Source: Methanolinea sp. (GTDB lineage: Archaea > Halobacteriota > Methanomicrobia > Methanomicrobiales > Methanospirillaceae). Taken from it: a stretch of DNA of 64,000 nucleotides. Numbering within the stretch: the stretch's first letter is position 1; the number at the start of each line of letters is the position of its first letter. Below the pieces are notes generated by a model that was given only the letters and a program-made list of their open reading frames with translations, did not search any database and was not told the origin of the DNA. The stretch is from positions 992,001 through 1,056,000 of the forward strand of contig CP064971.1 of NCBI GenBank assembly GCA_016699325.1, given 5' to 3'. Made by a program: the position numbers and the translations under genes. Shown one piece after another: positions 27,437 to 36,534 of the stretch.

Positions 27437-29049
27437 TCCTTCACGTCAACCTTCCCCATGATCTCTCGTTCGTCCTCGGATAGAATTGACAGGACATCCT
27501 CGGTCTTCCCGATTTCAATGATCTTGCCTCCCCGCATCAGGGCCAGCCGGTCACAGATGTCCTTGACGAAGTCCATGTCATGCGAAACAACGATAAAGGT
27601 CTCATCCATTTCGTCGCGTGCATGGAGGATGGAGTGCTTTACATCGATCTTGGTCAGGGGGTCCATGGTCCCTGTGGGTTCGTCGAGGATGATAAGTCTC
27701 GGTTCCCTGATGAGCACCTGGGCGAGGGCCACCCGGTGACGCTCCCCTTCGGAGAGCTGGCCGGGATACCGTTCCAGGATCTCCCTGCTTTTTACATCGG
27801 TAAACCCTGCCATCCGGAGGGTCAGTATGGCCTTTCGCATGGCAAGCTCCTTGGGGAATTCGAGGCCTATGGCATCGGTGAGGTTGTCGAGAACAGTCCG
27901 GTGGGGATAGAGGTCGTATTCCTGGTGAAGCAGCCCGATATACCCCTTCGCCCGTCCGCGGTTCTCGATACCAGGCTTTGTCATGTCCACCAGGTCATCT
28001 CCGATCCTGATGTTCATTTCACCGGACGTGGGTTCGATGATCCCGGCAATGATGCGGGAGAGCGTGGTCTTTCCGGCGCCACTCTTGCCGATGATGCCGA
28101 AGATCTCCCGCGCTGCCACATCAAAGGTTACTCCGTTCACGGCCTTTACAACACCGCGATCAACGGAGATGTAGCGCTTGTAGACATCGCGGGCAACGAG
28201 AATATTATCTCCGAGTTCCGGGGTTTCGTAGTCTTCGGAATCGGACAGCCCTGCCATAAACGTGGAGATGATTTCTGCCGGGCTCCCAAGTCCGACAATC
28301 CTGCCGTCTTCAAGGAGCATCGCACGGTCGGCCACGTCTTCAATGACCTGCGAGAAGTGAGAGGTAACAACCATTCCCATGTTATTGGTATTTGCTGCCT
28401 CGGTCAGCATGGTATGGACGAGGTGGGCGGTCTGGGGGTCGAGGGTCCCGGTCGGCTCATCGGCAAACAGGAGGAACGGCTCCTTTGCAAGCTGCCGGGC
28501 AAGCACCACCCGTTGTTTCTCGCCTCCGGAGAGGTCCCGGGCAATGTGCATCATCCTGTGGGAGAGACGGACCTGGTCGAGGAGGTCTGCAGCGCGGCTG
28601 ATACACTTCTCCTGGGGATACTCGATATCATCCAGGGCATGGATGACATTCTCGATCACCCGGTCATTTCCATATAGCGCAAACGTCCGCTGGAACATGA
28701 TTGCCGTGCTCCGCATGATCCGGCGCTTCATGTGGCTGTTGGCATCGTCCCATAAATCCACGTCCTGCGCCGTCATCATGCCACTACAACGTGGGCACGG
28801 GCTTCCGGCAGCACTCCCGAAGCCCACAAATTCACAGGAATCGCAGGCGGCGATATGGTATATGATGGATCCCGACGTAGGTGGTTGTTCCACGCCCCGA
28901 ATCAGATGCATCAGGACTGTCTTTCCCGACCCGCTCCGCCCAATGATCCCGAGGACTTCACCCTCCCCTATCTTAAAAGAAATATTATCAAGGACCCTTT
29001 TACCGTCAAAGTCCATGCAGAGATTTTCAACCGTGATCAGTGGCTTCAT
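27433..29049 (-). CDS. atwA: Methyl-coenzyme M reductase system component A2
   Basis: A 538-residue twin ABC ATPase that supplies ATP hydrolysis for reductive activation of the Ni-F430 centre of MCR. Cassette 1: Walker A GRSGSGKT (about residue 37), signature LSGGEKQR, Walker B LLFADEPTGTLD. Cassette 2: GKSGAGKT (about 317), LSEGERHR, LIILDEPTGTMD. Cassette 1 has an inserted Zn-ribbon-like segment with two CXXC pairs (CDSC and CPRC). First gene of the operon, preceded by GAGGAGAGGA just before the ATG and a TATA box at 29095-29104. Confidence 0.96.
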   Translation of the reverse strand: MKPLITVENLCMDFDGKRVLDNISFKIGEGEVLGIIGRSGSGKTVLMHLIRGVEQPPTSGSIIYHIAACDSCEFVGFGSAAGSPCPRCSGMMTAQDVDLWDDANSHMKRRIMRSTAIMFQRTFALYGNDRVIENVIHALDDIEYPQEKCISRAADLLDQVRLSHRMMHIARDLSGGEKQRVVLARQLAKEPFLLFADEPTGTLDPQTAHLVHTMLTEAANTNNMGMVVTSHFSQVIEDVADRAMLLEDGRIVGLGSPAEIISTFMAGLSDSEDYETPELGDNILVARDVYKRYISVDRGVVKAVNGVTFDVAAREIFGIIGKSGAGKTTLSRIIAGIIEPTSGEMNIRIGDDLVDMTKPGIENRGRAKGYIGLLHQEYDLYPHRTVLDNLTDAIGLEFPKELAMRKAILTLRMAGFTDVKSREILERYPGQLSEGERHRVALAQVLIREPRLIILDEPTGTMDPLTKIDVKHSILHARDEMDETFIVVSHDMDFVKDICDRLALMRGGKIIEIGKTEDVLSILSEDEREIMGKVDVKE

Positions 29050-29094
29050 TCCTCTCCTCTCATATCCTAATGTTGCATTCAGGGCATATTACTT

Positions 29095-29104
29095 TTTATA
29101 TAAA
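29095..29104 (-). promoter_or_regulatory. TATA box of the atwA-mmp operon
   Basis: TTTATATAAA lies 46-55 bp upstream of the atwA ATG. Archaeal transcription usually starts about 25 bp downstream, which would leave a leader of about 20 nt containing the visible Shine-Dalgarno sequence. No other strong TATA box appears inside the overlapping seven-gene run. Confidence 0.7.
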
Positions 29105-29119
29105 GACAATACTCCGTGG

Positions 29120-29932
29120 CTAGGCTCTTACGAGGTTTTTCACGATTTCGACCACATCCCTGACATTTTTCACGATGTAGTGAGCGGCAGTATAGAGCTC
29201 CTCAGGTTTATCTCCCGATTGCTGCTCCGTAAGAATTGCCACATCTGCCCGTTTCATGGCACAGAGGTCGTTGATACCGTCTCCCACCATCACCACCCTG
29301 TCATATTCTCCCTGGAGATCGGCGATGATCTGGGCTTTTACCGTGGGGGTTGCCACCCCGTACACCCGATCACGGGGGATTCCCAGGTAATCGGCCATCT
29401 TCTCGAGTTTGGCAACCCTGTCACCGGAAGCGATAAAGGTCGGGATCCCAAGCCTGTGGAGTTCACGAACCGTTTCATGCGCCCCCTCAAACGGTCTTCC
29501 TCCCGTGGTGACCGTGAACTCGATCGATTGGTCGGCCATGTTCAGGATCACTCCGCTGTTGAGGGTGACTACCGCTTCACGCTTGCAGACTGCCCAGACA
29601 TTCCTGATGCAGTCCTGGACGTCTCCGATTGTTGCTCTCTTGTCGGTATACAACACATCTCCAATCTCGTCCGCCGTGGTGATCTTCCGGGTGCAGCTGA
29701 TGCCAAACCCGGCATGCTGAGAGATGAGATACGATGAAAGGAGAATGGACGGATCTGCCGCTATGACCTCCCGCGAATGGACATGGATGACGATAAGGAC
29801 GCGTTCCGGTGAGCTGAATGTCAGGGTGACGGTCTCTATCCCGGGGAGGAGCTTTTGCCTGGCGATATCCTTTGCCACACGGTAGGTATGAAGGAGCGTC
29901 CCGGCACTGTCGAATACAACGGCAATTGACAT
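29120..29932 (-). CDS. Soluble HAD hydrolase related to P-type ATPase catalytic domains
   Basis: A 270-residue HAD-superfamily protein with no transmembrane segments. Motif I is VFDSAGTLL (nucleophile D8; the second Asp of classic HAD phosphatases is absent, as in P-type ATPases), motif II lies in IPTFIASGDRV, and motif III/IV is VVMVGDGINDLCAMKRADVAI, the P-type ATPase hinge signature. Archaeal relatives are annotated as soluble P-type ATPases. It lies upstream of the atwA operon on the same strand. Substrate unknown. Confidence 0.85.
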   Translation of the reverse strand: MSIAVVFDSAGTLLHTYRVAKDIARQKLLPGIETVTLTFSSPERVLIVIHVHSREVIAADPSILLSSYLISQHAGFGISCTRKITTADEIGDVLYTDKRATIGDVQDCIRNVWAVCKREAVVTLNSGVILNMADQSIEFTVTTGGRPFEGAHETVRELHRLGIPTFIASGDRVAKLEKMADYLGIPRDRVYGVATPTVKAQIIADLQGEYDRVVMVGDGINDLCAMKRADVAILTEQQSGDKPEELYTAAHYIVKNVRDVVEIVKNLVRA

Positions 29933-29987
29933 GGATCATCCCGCAAAGTTCTTTGGTACGGATTGGAATGTTATGATCAGGAGGGCT

Positions 29988-30947
29988 ATGACCCTATCTG
30001 TTACCGCAGAGAAAATAAAGAAGATGGAAATCCGGGGCGCGGGCAGGATTGCACGTGCAGCAGTTTCTGCCCTGCAGGATCATGCGAACCGTGTTCCTGC
30101 CGATGACCTCCCGGGATTCAGAGCGGCGGTCCAGCAGGCCGCCGATGTTCTTCTGGCTACGAGGCCGACTGCAGTCTCTCTCCCGAACGCGATCCACATG
30201 GTAATGGGCTCGCTTTCCTGCGATTCCGGTTCGGTGGCAGAAGCAAAGGAACAGTTTTCGGCAGCCTGCACCCGCTTCATTACCACATCGGAGAATGCGG
30301 TTGACAGGATCGGGACCATCGGGGCGCGGCATATCCGGGACGGGGACGTGGTGCTTACGCACTGCAATTCTGAAGCCGCTCTCGCCTGCCTTATAGAGGC
30401 GCATCGCAATGGCACCCGGTTCGAAGTTATTGCAACCGAGGTTCGGCCCCGGAACCAGGGGCATCTCACCATCAGGACCCTTCACGATGCGGAAATTCCG
30501 ACCAGTTTCATAGTCGATTCCGCAGCCCGCTACTTCATGAAGGAGATCGATCTCGTGGTGGTCGGGGCTGATGCCGTCACGGTCAATGGGGCGGTGGTCA
30601 ACAAGATCGGGACATCAATGATCGCACTGGCGGCACACGAATCGCGGACATCGGTGATGGTCGCTGCAGAGACCTACAAGTTTGCCCCCCGGACAATTCT
30701 TGGCGAATACATCGAGATCGAAGAACGGGAAAGTGCCGAGGTGCTTCCCGCAGAGATCGCTTTTGCTCTTCCCCGGGTCAGGGTACGGAACCCGGCCTTT
30801 GACGTCACCCCTCCCGGGTATGTTGACCTGATCGTGACCGAAGAAGGAGCAATCCCTCCCCAGATGGCCTACCTCATAATCAGGGACTTTCTGGGCTGGG
30901 AGATCGGGGAGTTCTCCGGAGCTTCTCCTGCAGGGGGCCGGCTGTGA
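29988..30947 (+). CDS. Ribose-1,5-bisphosphate isomerase
   Basis: A member of the eIF2B/MtnA isomerase superfamily (about 319 residues) matching archaeal ribose-1,5-bisphosphate isomerase, which makes ribulose 1,5-bisphosphate in the AMP/nucleoside salvage route to type III Rubisco. Signature segments: KIKKMEIRGAGRIARAA, TLHDAEIPTSFIVDSAARYFM, DLVVVGADAVTVNGAVVNKIGT (the catalytic Asp) and a C-terminal PPGYVDLIVTEEG. The ATG at 29988 has AGGAGG just upstream; 29973 is an alternative. Confusion with eIF2B alpha or MtnA is possible but the RGAGRIARAA start is R15P-isomerase-like. Confidence 0.87.
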   Translation: MTLSVTAEKIKKMEIRGAGRIARAAVSALQDHANRVPADDLPGFRAAVQQAADVLLATRPTAVSLPNAIHMVMGSLSCDSGSVAEAKEQFSAACTRFITTSENAVDRIGTIGARHIRDGDVVLTHCNSEAALACLIEAHRNGTRFEVIATEVRPRNQGHLTIRTLHDAEIPTSFIVDSAARYFMKEIDLVVVGADAVTVNGAVVNKIGTSMIALAAHESRTSVMVAAETYKFAPRTILGEYIEIEERESAEVLPAEIAFALPRVRVRNPAFDVTPPGYVDLIVTEEGAIPPQMAYLIIRDFLGWEIGEFSGASPAGGRL

Positions 30948-31109
30948 CCGGGAGACAGGTGCCCAACAGGCCGGGACGTATCCGGCAGGAGGCAGCCCGA
31001 ACCCGCCTGATGCACCTTCCAAAAAGAGAATAAGGCAGGTGCCCAAACGGTTACGGACGATGCCCGGGAACAGAGCCGATGATTCGGAAAAACCGGAGAG
31101 GAAGATGGT

Positions 31110-31928
31110 ATGGAACTTGAATTCGCAAAGTTACATGGAAACGGGAACGATTTTATCCTGATTGACGAATACGGGCGCCAGTACATCCCCGACGACATGA
31201 AAGCCCAGTTTGCCGCCCTCTACTGCGACCGGCATTTCGGCATCGGGGGTGACGGGGTGCTCTACCTCCAGCGATCAGAGCAGGCCGATCTCCGGATGCG
31301 GCTCTTCCAGCCGGATGAGAGCGAGGCCGAGATGTGCGGAAATGGTATCCGCTGCTTTGCAAAGTTTGCTTTCGATGCCGGGTATGTTGGAGCGACCTGT
31401 TCGGTCGAGACCATGGCAGGGGTTATCCACGTGGAGATGGGCTACGAAGACGACACCTTCATGGCTTCCATCGATATGCCAGAACCGAAGTTCGATCGCA
31501 GGGACATCCCGGCAACCGGGGAAGGGGAGTATCGTGAAACCATCGAAGGACAGGAAGTGTTCGCCGTAAACACCGGTGTGCCCCATGCGGTCGTATTCGT
31601 GCAGGACACCGATGCCCTCAACCTGGAAAAGGCCGGTCCCCCCATCCGTCACCACGCGACATTTACCAGGGGGGCAAATGTCAACTTCGTGCAGAGGATG
31701 GGTAATAATGCCCTGAAGGTCCGGACATTCGAACGAGGTGTCGAGGAAGAGACGCTCTCCTGCGGGACGGGAGCGACGGCCGCTGCAGCCGTTGCCCACC
31801 ACCTCGGGTTCGTCACCTCTCCGGTCACGGTCGAGACGCCGGGTGGCCCGCTCATCGTTCAATTGGGTGAAGCAACCCGGACAAAAGGCCCTGCAACCAC
31901 GGTGTTTCTGGGAGTCATCAGTTTCTGA
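31110..31928 (+). CDS. dapF: Diaminopimelate epimerase
   Basis: Cofactor-independent racemase interconverting LL- and meso-diaminopimelate for lysine synthesis (272 residues). The two catalytic cysteines are in CGNGIRCFAKF (about residue 73) and LSCGTGATAAA (about residue 216); the N-terminus KLHGNGNDFILID is typical. An AGGAAGATGGT lies just before the ATG. No other lysine gene is adjacent. Confidence 0.96.
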   Translation: MELEFAKLHGNGNDFILIDEYGRQYIPDDMKAQFAALYCDRHFGIGGDGVLYLQRSEQADLRMRLFQPDESEAEMCGNGIRCFAKFAFDAGYVGATCSVETMAGVIHVEMGYEDDTFMASIDMPEPKFDRRDIPATGEGEYRETIEGQEVFAVNTGVPHAVVFVQDTDALNLEKAGPPIRHHATFTRGANVNFVQRMGNNALKVRTFERGVEEETLSCGTGATAAAAVAHHLGFVTSPVTVETPGGPLIVQLGEATRTKGPATTVFLGVISF

Positions 31929-32073
31929 CCGGGCTTCCCGTTCTTTGGCGGTGATACGTCCCGCCAGATATCTTCTCCGGTCCCGGGAAGTGCTTCCCTG
32001 GTGCCCGGGTGAGCCCAGGGGCCTGCATGATCTGAGGTTCCGGCGCCCTTCACAGATGATACGGGATGTCTGG

Positions 32074-32793
32074 TCAGCAGGAGCCGGTATCCCTCGTTGC
32101 CCCCCCGGGCTTTTCTTCCAGGTGTTCCCGGACCGCAATTCCCTGTTCCACGATATCGAAGAGAAATGAACCTCCCCCGGGGCGGGATCGGTGTTTTTCG
32201 AGAACGGCTTTCCGCGTGCCGTTCAACCGTTCAACCCGGACGATGACTTTTGATATATGGGCGAGCGCAGTGCCTCCAAGGCCTACAAAGATGTTCCGCT
32301 GGATGTCCATGTATACCTGGTTGGTGATGAGGACAGGGATGGTGTATTTCCGGGCATATCCGAGGAGGTGGATGACCTGCTTGGAGAGGCGCTGCATGAT
32401 ATCGGTGCCCCGGTCAAGCTGGGTGCGGTAGAGCCCGGTCGCTGAGTCCATGACGATCAGGCCGATCCGGCCATCCGCCACCTGCCGGGCGATCCCTGCA
32501 ACCATGATCCCCTGCTGTTCGAAATCGTGGGGTTCATACAGGATCAGGTCACGGGCAAGGGATTCCGCCTCATCGCCTGCCACCTGCCGGAACCGCTCGA
32601 TAGAAAACCCTTCGGTGTCGATGAAGACGACTCCCTTTCCTGACCGCAGGCAGCTGACCGCGGCAATAATGCAGAGCACGCTCTTCCCGCTGCCCGGGCC
32701 ACCGTAGATCTGTGTTATGACGCCGGGTTCAAGCCCTCCTCCAAGGAGTTCGTCAAAGGCGGGCACGCCGGTGCTCACCCGTTCGCCGTTCAT
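32074..32793 (-). CDS. radB: DNA repair and recombination protein RadB
   Basis: RecA/RadA paralogue of euryarchaea (239 residues), a recombination mediator without strand-exchange activity of its own. Walker A is GGPGSGKS (about residue 35), Walker B GLIVMDSATGLY, and it lacks the N-terminal HhH domain of RadA, as expected. The ATG at 32793 overlaps the larC stop (ATGA), which favours this start over the one 27 nt further upstream and implies coupling with larC. Confidence 0.93.
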   Translation of the reverse strand: MNGERVSTGVPAFDELLGGGLEPGVITQIYGGPGSGKSVLCIIAAVSCLRSGKGVVFIDTEGFSIERFRQVAGDEAESLARDLILYEPHDFEQQGIMVAGIARQVADGRIGLIVMDSATGLYRTQLDRGTDIMQRLSKQVIHLLGYARKYTIPVLITNQVYMDIQRNIFVGLGGTALAHISKVIVRVERLNGTRKAVLEKHRSRPGGGSFLFDIVEQGIAVREHLEEKPGGATRDTGSC

Positions 32794-33977
32794 CGGTCCG
32801 GGTTTCCTGCCAGTTCCCATGCCCGGGACTCGATGATCCGGGCCACGGTCCGCACCGGGAGGCCTGTCTCCCGGGAAATGGCTGCGGTATCCTCGTACTC
32901 GGCCTTAAGGGAGAAGATCTCTCCTGCAAGCATGCCGTACTTCACGCGCACGGTCCGTTCCTTCCCCAGGATGGTGACCGGCACCTCCCGGACCACGCGT
33001 TCTGCGGTGAACCGGTGCACCACCGGGATGCAGCGGATCCCGAGTGTACCAAGTTCCATTGCCATGACCGATGCAAGACGTTCACCGCATCCTGCCGGGG
33101 CAATGACCCGGACAAGGTGTCCAGGTCTCCCTTTTTTCATGGTGCAGGGGTATACACTGACATCGTAGGCCCCTTCATCCATCAGCAGTGCTGTGGCGTG
33201 AGCGATGATCTCGGCGCTGACATCATCGACATTCGTCTCGAGGAGGTCGATCCCGCCTTGATCTGCAGACTCCGTGGACTCCACTACCATTGCCCGCAAT
33301 ACGTTCGGTATACCCGGCGGATCACGGGAACCTGCACCGTACCCGATGGCACGCACGAAAAACCGAAGGCCCTTCAGGTCCGGAATGGTTGAGAACTCGG
33401 AGAGGAGTGCAGCTCCCGTGGGGGTGCAGAGCTCACCGGATTCTGCGCTGCCGAGTGAGACAGGAAGTCCCGATTCGCGAAGGATTGCAAGAGTGGCCGG
33501 GGCGGGGACCGGATAGGTGCCATGGGCCCCGGAGATCCGGCCGCCACCCAGAGCGACTGGCAGGACGACGCAGCCCTCAGGGGCGAGGGATACATAGGCC
33601 GTGCAGGCCCCGATTACGTCGGCGATGGCATCGTCGGCACCGACTTCGTGGAAATGGGTGGCACCCCCGTGGATCTCCCGCTCTGCCCGGTCGATCCGTT
33701 CGAAGACCCGGATGGCGAGAGAGATGGCTTTGTCGGGCGCATGGGCACTCTTTACCCGGGCAGCCACTTCGTCAAAGGTCCTTTTGGCAGGTCCGGCATG
33801 GGTCCTGAGAAAGAAGGCTCTGATCCCGGACCGGTCGACCATGGTGACCTCCGGCTCTTCCACGACCGAAGCCATGGCGGATATCACGGTCTTTCGATCT
33901 GCGCCAAGATGGAGGAGGGCAGCAGTAATCATGTCCCCGGCGGCGCCATGGAAGGGATCGAAGACGAGCAGGCGCAT
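32790..33977 (-). CDS. larC: LarC-type nickel insertion protein
   Basis: A 395-residue protein of the LarC family, the CTP-dependent nickel chelatase that completes the nickel-pincer nucleotide cofactor. The start MRLLVFDPFHGAAGDMITAALLHLG, the TFDEVAARVKSAHAPD block, ATHFHEVGADDAI and CTPTGAALLSEF are typical. In lactobacilli LarC needs a programmed frameshift; here it is one continuous frame. LarA and LarB are not in the window. It is divergent from cdc48. Confidence 0.9.
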   Translation of the reverse strand: MRLLVFDPFHGAAGDMITAALLHLGADRKTVISAMASVVEEPEVTMVDRSGIRAFFLRTHAGPAKRTFDEVAARVKSAHAPDKAISLAIRVFERIDRAEREIHGGATHFHEVGADDAIADVIGACTAYVSLAPEGCVVLPVALGGGRISGAHGTYPVPAPATLAILRESGLPVSLGSAESGELCTPTGAALLSEFSTIPDLKGLRFFVRAIGYGAGSRDPPGIPNVLRAMVVESTESADQGGIDLLETNVDDVSAEIIAHATALLMDEGAYDVSVYPCTMKKGRPGHLVRVIAPAGCGERLASVMAMELGTLGIRCIPVVHRFTAERVVREVPVTILGKERTVRVKYGMLAGEIFSLKAEYEDTAAISRETGLPVRTVARIIESRAWELAGNPDR

Positions 33978-33990
33978 AAATCAACAGTAC

Positions 33991-33998
33991 TTATAAAT
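33991..33998 (+). promoter_or_regulatory. TATA box of the cdc48 gene
   Basis: TTATAAAT lies 26-33 bp upstream of the ATG at 34024, so transcription would start almost at the start codon. This supports 34024 over the earlier in-frame GTG at 34003, which would sit only 5 bp from the TATA box. Confidence 0.65.
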
Positions 33999-34023
33999 CC
34001 CTGTGTATATGACTTTTAAGGTG

Positions 34024-36444
34024 ATGCCCGAGATTTTTCTGAAGGTTGATAGCGCTTATCCCGGGGATCAGGGTGGTGGAAAGGCCCGGCTCGACCCCGA
34101 AACCATGCTGTATCTGAAAATATCCCCCGGGGATATTGTCTCGGTCGAGGGAAAACGGAAGACGGTAGCCAAGGTCTGGCGGTCCCTCGTGGAGGACTGG
34201 AACCAGAATAAGGTCAGGATCGACAATTTCACGAGGACTAATGCCGGGGTGAGCATCGGGGACACGGTACGGATCTCCTCCATAAAAGACGAGATCGAGG
34301 CAAAACGCGTGGTCCTTGCCCCACCTGAGGATCTTCCCAGGAACATCCCGGTCAGCAACAACCCCAATGTCCTGAATGCCCTGATCGATTTTCCGGTCAT
34401 CAAGAACGATTCGGTGCCTATCATGATCGGGCTGCCATTCCTCCAGCCGCAGATCGTCTCCTACAAAGTCATCGAGATCGAGCCTGAGCAGGCAGTCATC
34501 ATCACCAAGAATACCGAGATAGAATTCAGCGAGAAGCCGGCAGCCGGTTTCGAGGGGCTGAAGCGGATCTCGTACGAGGACATCGGCGGGCTCAAGGACG
34601 AACTCCAGCGGGTGCGGGAGATGATCGAGCTCCCGATGCGTCACCCGGAACTTTTCCAGAAGCTCGGGATAGAACCGCCCAAGGGCGTCCTCCTGTTCGG
34701 CCCTCCCGGGACCGGCAAGACGCTCATTGCCAAGGCGGTGGCAAGCGAGAGCGGTGCGCACTTTATCTCCATTGCCGGCCCGGAAGTCATCTCCAAGTAT
34801 TACGGTGAGAGCGAGCAGAAGCTACGGGAGATATTCGATGAAGCGGAACAGAACGCCCCATCCATCATTTTCATCGATGAACTGGACTCCATTACCCCGC
34901 GGAGAGAGGAGGTGACCGGCGAGGTCGAGCGCCGGGTGGTCGCCCAGCTCCTCACCATGATGGACGGCCTAGAAGAGCGGGGGCAGGTGGTGGTAATCGG
35001 TGCCACCAACCGGGTCGATGCCATCGATCCCGCCCTTCGCCGCCCCGGACGCTTCGACCGCGAGATCGAGATCGGGGTCCCGAGCGAACCGGACCGGATC
35101 GAGATCATGAAGATCCATACCCGCGGGATGCCGCTCGCCGAAGATGTCAACCTCGAAGGGCTGGGACAGCTGACGCACGGGTTTGTCGGCGCAGATCTCG
35201 CTGCACTCGCCCGGGAGGCGGCCATCCGTGCCCTCCGGCGCTACCTTCCCGAGATCAACCTCGATGTCGATGAAATAGAGCAGGAGATCCTCGATCGGAT
35301 GGAGGTCAATGCCGGAGATTTCAGGTCTGCCCTCCGGGATGTCAGCCCGAGTGCGATGCGCGAGGTGATGCTCGAAGTCACCCATGTCACCTGGAACGAT
35401 GTCGGGGGGCTTGATGATGCGAAACAGGAGGTCCGCGAGGCGGTGGAGTTGCCGCTGACCGAACGCTCACGCTTCGATGAGCTCGGCATCGATCCGCCGC
35501 GGGGAGTCCTCCTCTACGGACCTCCCGGGACTGGCAAGACTCTCATTGCCAAGGCGGTTGCCCATGAGAGCGGGGCTAATTTCATCGCCATCAGGGGACC
35601 GCAGCTCCTCTCCAAGTGGGTCGGCGAGAGCGAGCGTGCAGTAAGGGATATCTTCAAGAAAGCCCGGCAGGTTGCACCCTCCATCATCTTCTTCGATGAA
35701 CTCGATGCCCTTGCACCGCCCCGCGGCTCCGATCTCGGATCGCACGTGATGGAGACGGTGCTGAACCAGATACTGACCGAGATTGACGGTCTCGAGGAAC
35801 TGAAGGACGTGGTGGTCATGGCCGCCACGAACCAGCCCACGCTTGTCGATCCTGCCCTGCTCCGGGCAGGGCGGTTCGACCGCCTGGTCTATATCGGGGA
35901 GCCAGACCGGGAAGGGAGAAAGGTCATTCTCTCCATCCATCTCCGATACACACCCCTAGCGGGTTCACTGCTTGAAGAGCTGGTCGACTCTACCGGGCGG
36001 TACGACGAGGCAGCGCTCGATGCCGTCCTCGAACAACTGGGGACGTCCCGCCGGTTCTCCCTGGAGGAAGCCCGTGCTGCTGCTGACGCTGTCGTGCCCG
36101 AGAAGGAAGGGAAACTGAGCAAGGGCCAGCGGAGGCGATACCTTGTCGATCACCTGGCTGAGCGGGGACTTAGCCTGATCGATGAACCGCGGGACAGGAT
36201 CATAGCATCGATTGCGGACCAGACCGAGGGCTATGTCGGGGCGGACCTCGAAGGCCTCTGCCGCGAGGCGGGTATCTTTGCCATGCGGGAGCAGGTGACG
36301 GCCGTCACTGCCCGGCACTTCGAGCAGAGCCTTGAAAAGATCCATCCCACCATGAATGAACGGTTACGGGATTTTTATTCGCGGGTACGGCAGCACTTCA
36401 AGAGAGGGCTGCCGCGCGAGGTGCAGCCTCCGGAGTACCAGTAA
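34024..36444 (+). CDS. cdc48: Cdc48/VAT-type AAA ATPase
   Basis: An 806-residue double AAA+ unfoldase (VAT/p97 family) that forms hexamers and extracts or unfolds proteins, feeding the proteasome. Order: N-domain of double-psi barrel plus CDC48_2 (about 1-180), AAA D1 with Walker A GPPGTGKT and Walker B IIFIDELDSI, AAA D2 with GPPGTGKT and IIFFDELDALAP. An in-frame extension of 7 residues is possible, but the promoter spacing favours this near-leaderless start. A T run follows the stop. Confidence 0.96.
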   Translation: MPEIFLKVDSAYPGDQGGGKARLDPETMLYLKISPGDIVSVEGKRKTVAKVWRSLVEDWNQNKVRIDNFTRTNAGVSIGDTVRISSIKDEIEAKRVVLAPPEDLPRNIPVSNNPNVLNALIDFPVIKNDSVPIMIGLPFLQPQIVSYKVIEIEPEQAVIITKNTEIEFSEKPAAGFEGLKRISYEDIGGLKDELQRVREMIELPMRHPELFQKLGIEPPKGVLLFGPPGTGKTLIAKAVASESGAHFISIAGPEVISKYYGESEQKLREIFDEAEQNAPSIIFIDELDSITPRREEVTGEVERRVVAQLLTMMDGLEERGQVVVIGATNRVDAIDPALRRPGRFDREIEIGVPSEPDRIEIMKIHTRGMPLAEDVNLEGLGQLTHGFVGADLAALAREAAIRALRRYLPEINLDVDEIEQEILDRMEVNAGDFRSALRDVSPSAMREVMLEVTHVTWNDVGGLDDAKQEVREAVELPLTERSRFDELGIDPPRGVLLYGPPGTGKTLIAKAVAHESGANFIAIRGPQLLSKWVGESERAVRDIFKKARQVAPSIIFFDELDALAPPRGSDLGSHVMETVLNQILTEIDGLEELKDVVVMAATNQPTLVDPALLRAGRFDRLVYIGEPDREGRKVILSIHLRYTPLAGSLLEELVDSTGRYDEAALDAVLEQLGTSRRFSLEEARAAADAVVPEKEGKLSKGQRRRYLVDHLAERGLSLIDEPRDRIIASIADQTEGYVGADLEGLCREAGIFAMREQVTAVTARHFEQSLEKIHPTMNERLRDFYSRVRQHFKRGLPREVQPPEYQ

Positions 36445-36460
36445 CTCTTTTTTTTTAATC
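36445..36460 (+). terminator. T-rich terminator after cdc48
   Basis: A run of 9 T residues begins 3 nt after the cdc48 stop codon, a typical archaeal intrinsic terminator. Confidence 0.55.
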
Positions 36461-36490
36461 ACAAATGAAAAAATACACCGGGTTAAGAGT

Positions 36491-36496
36491 TATATA
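36491..36496 (+). promoter_or_regulatory. TATA box of the acyl-CoA synthetase gene
   Basis: TATATA in AGTTATATACG lies about 40 bp before the ATG at 36535, downstream of the cdc48 terminator, consistent with an independent promoter and a leader of roughly 15-20 nt. Confidence 0.55.
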
Positions 36497-36534
36497 CGCT
36501 GTTGTACGGGACCAGGCAGTCCTGGAGTCCGCAC

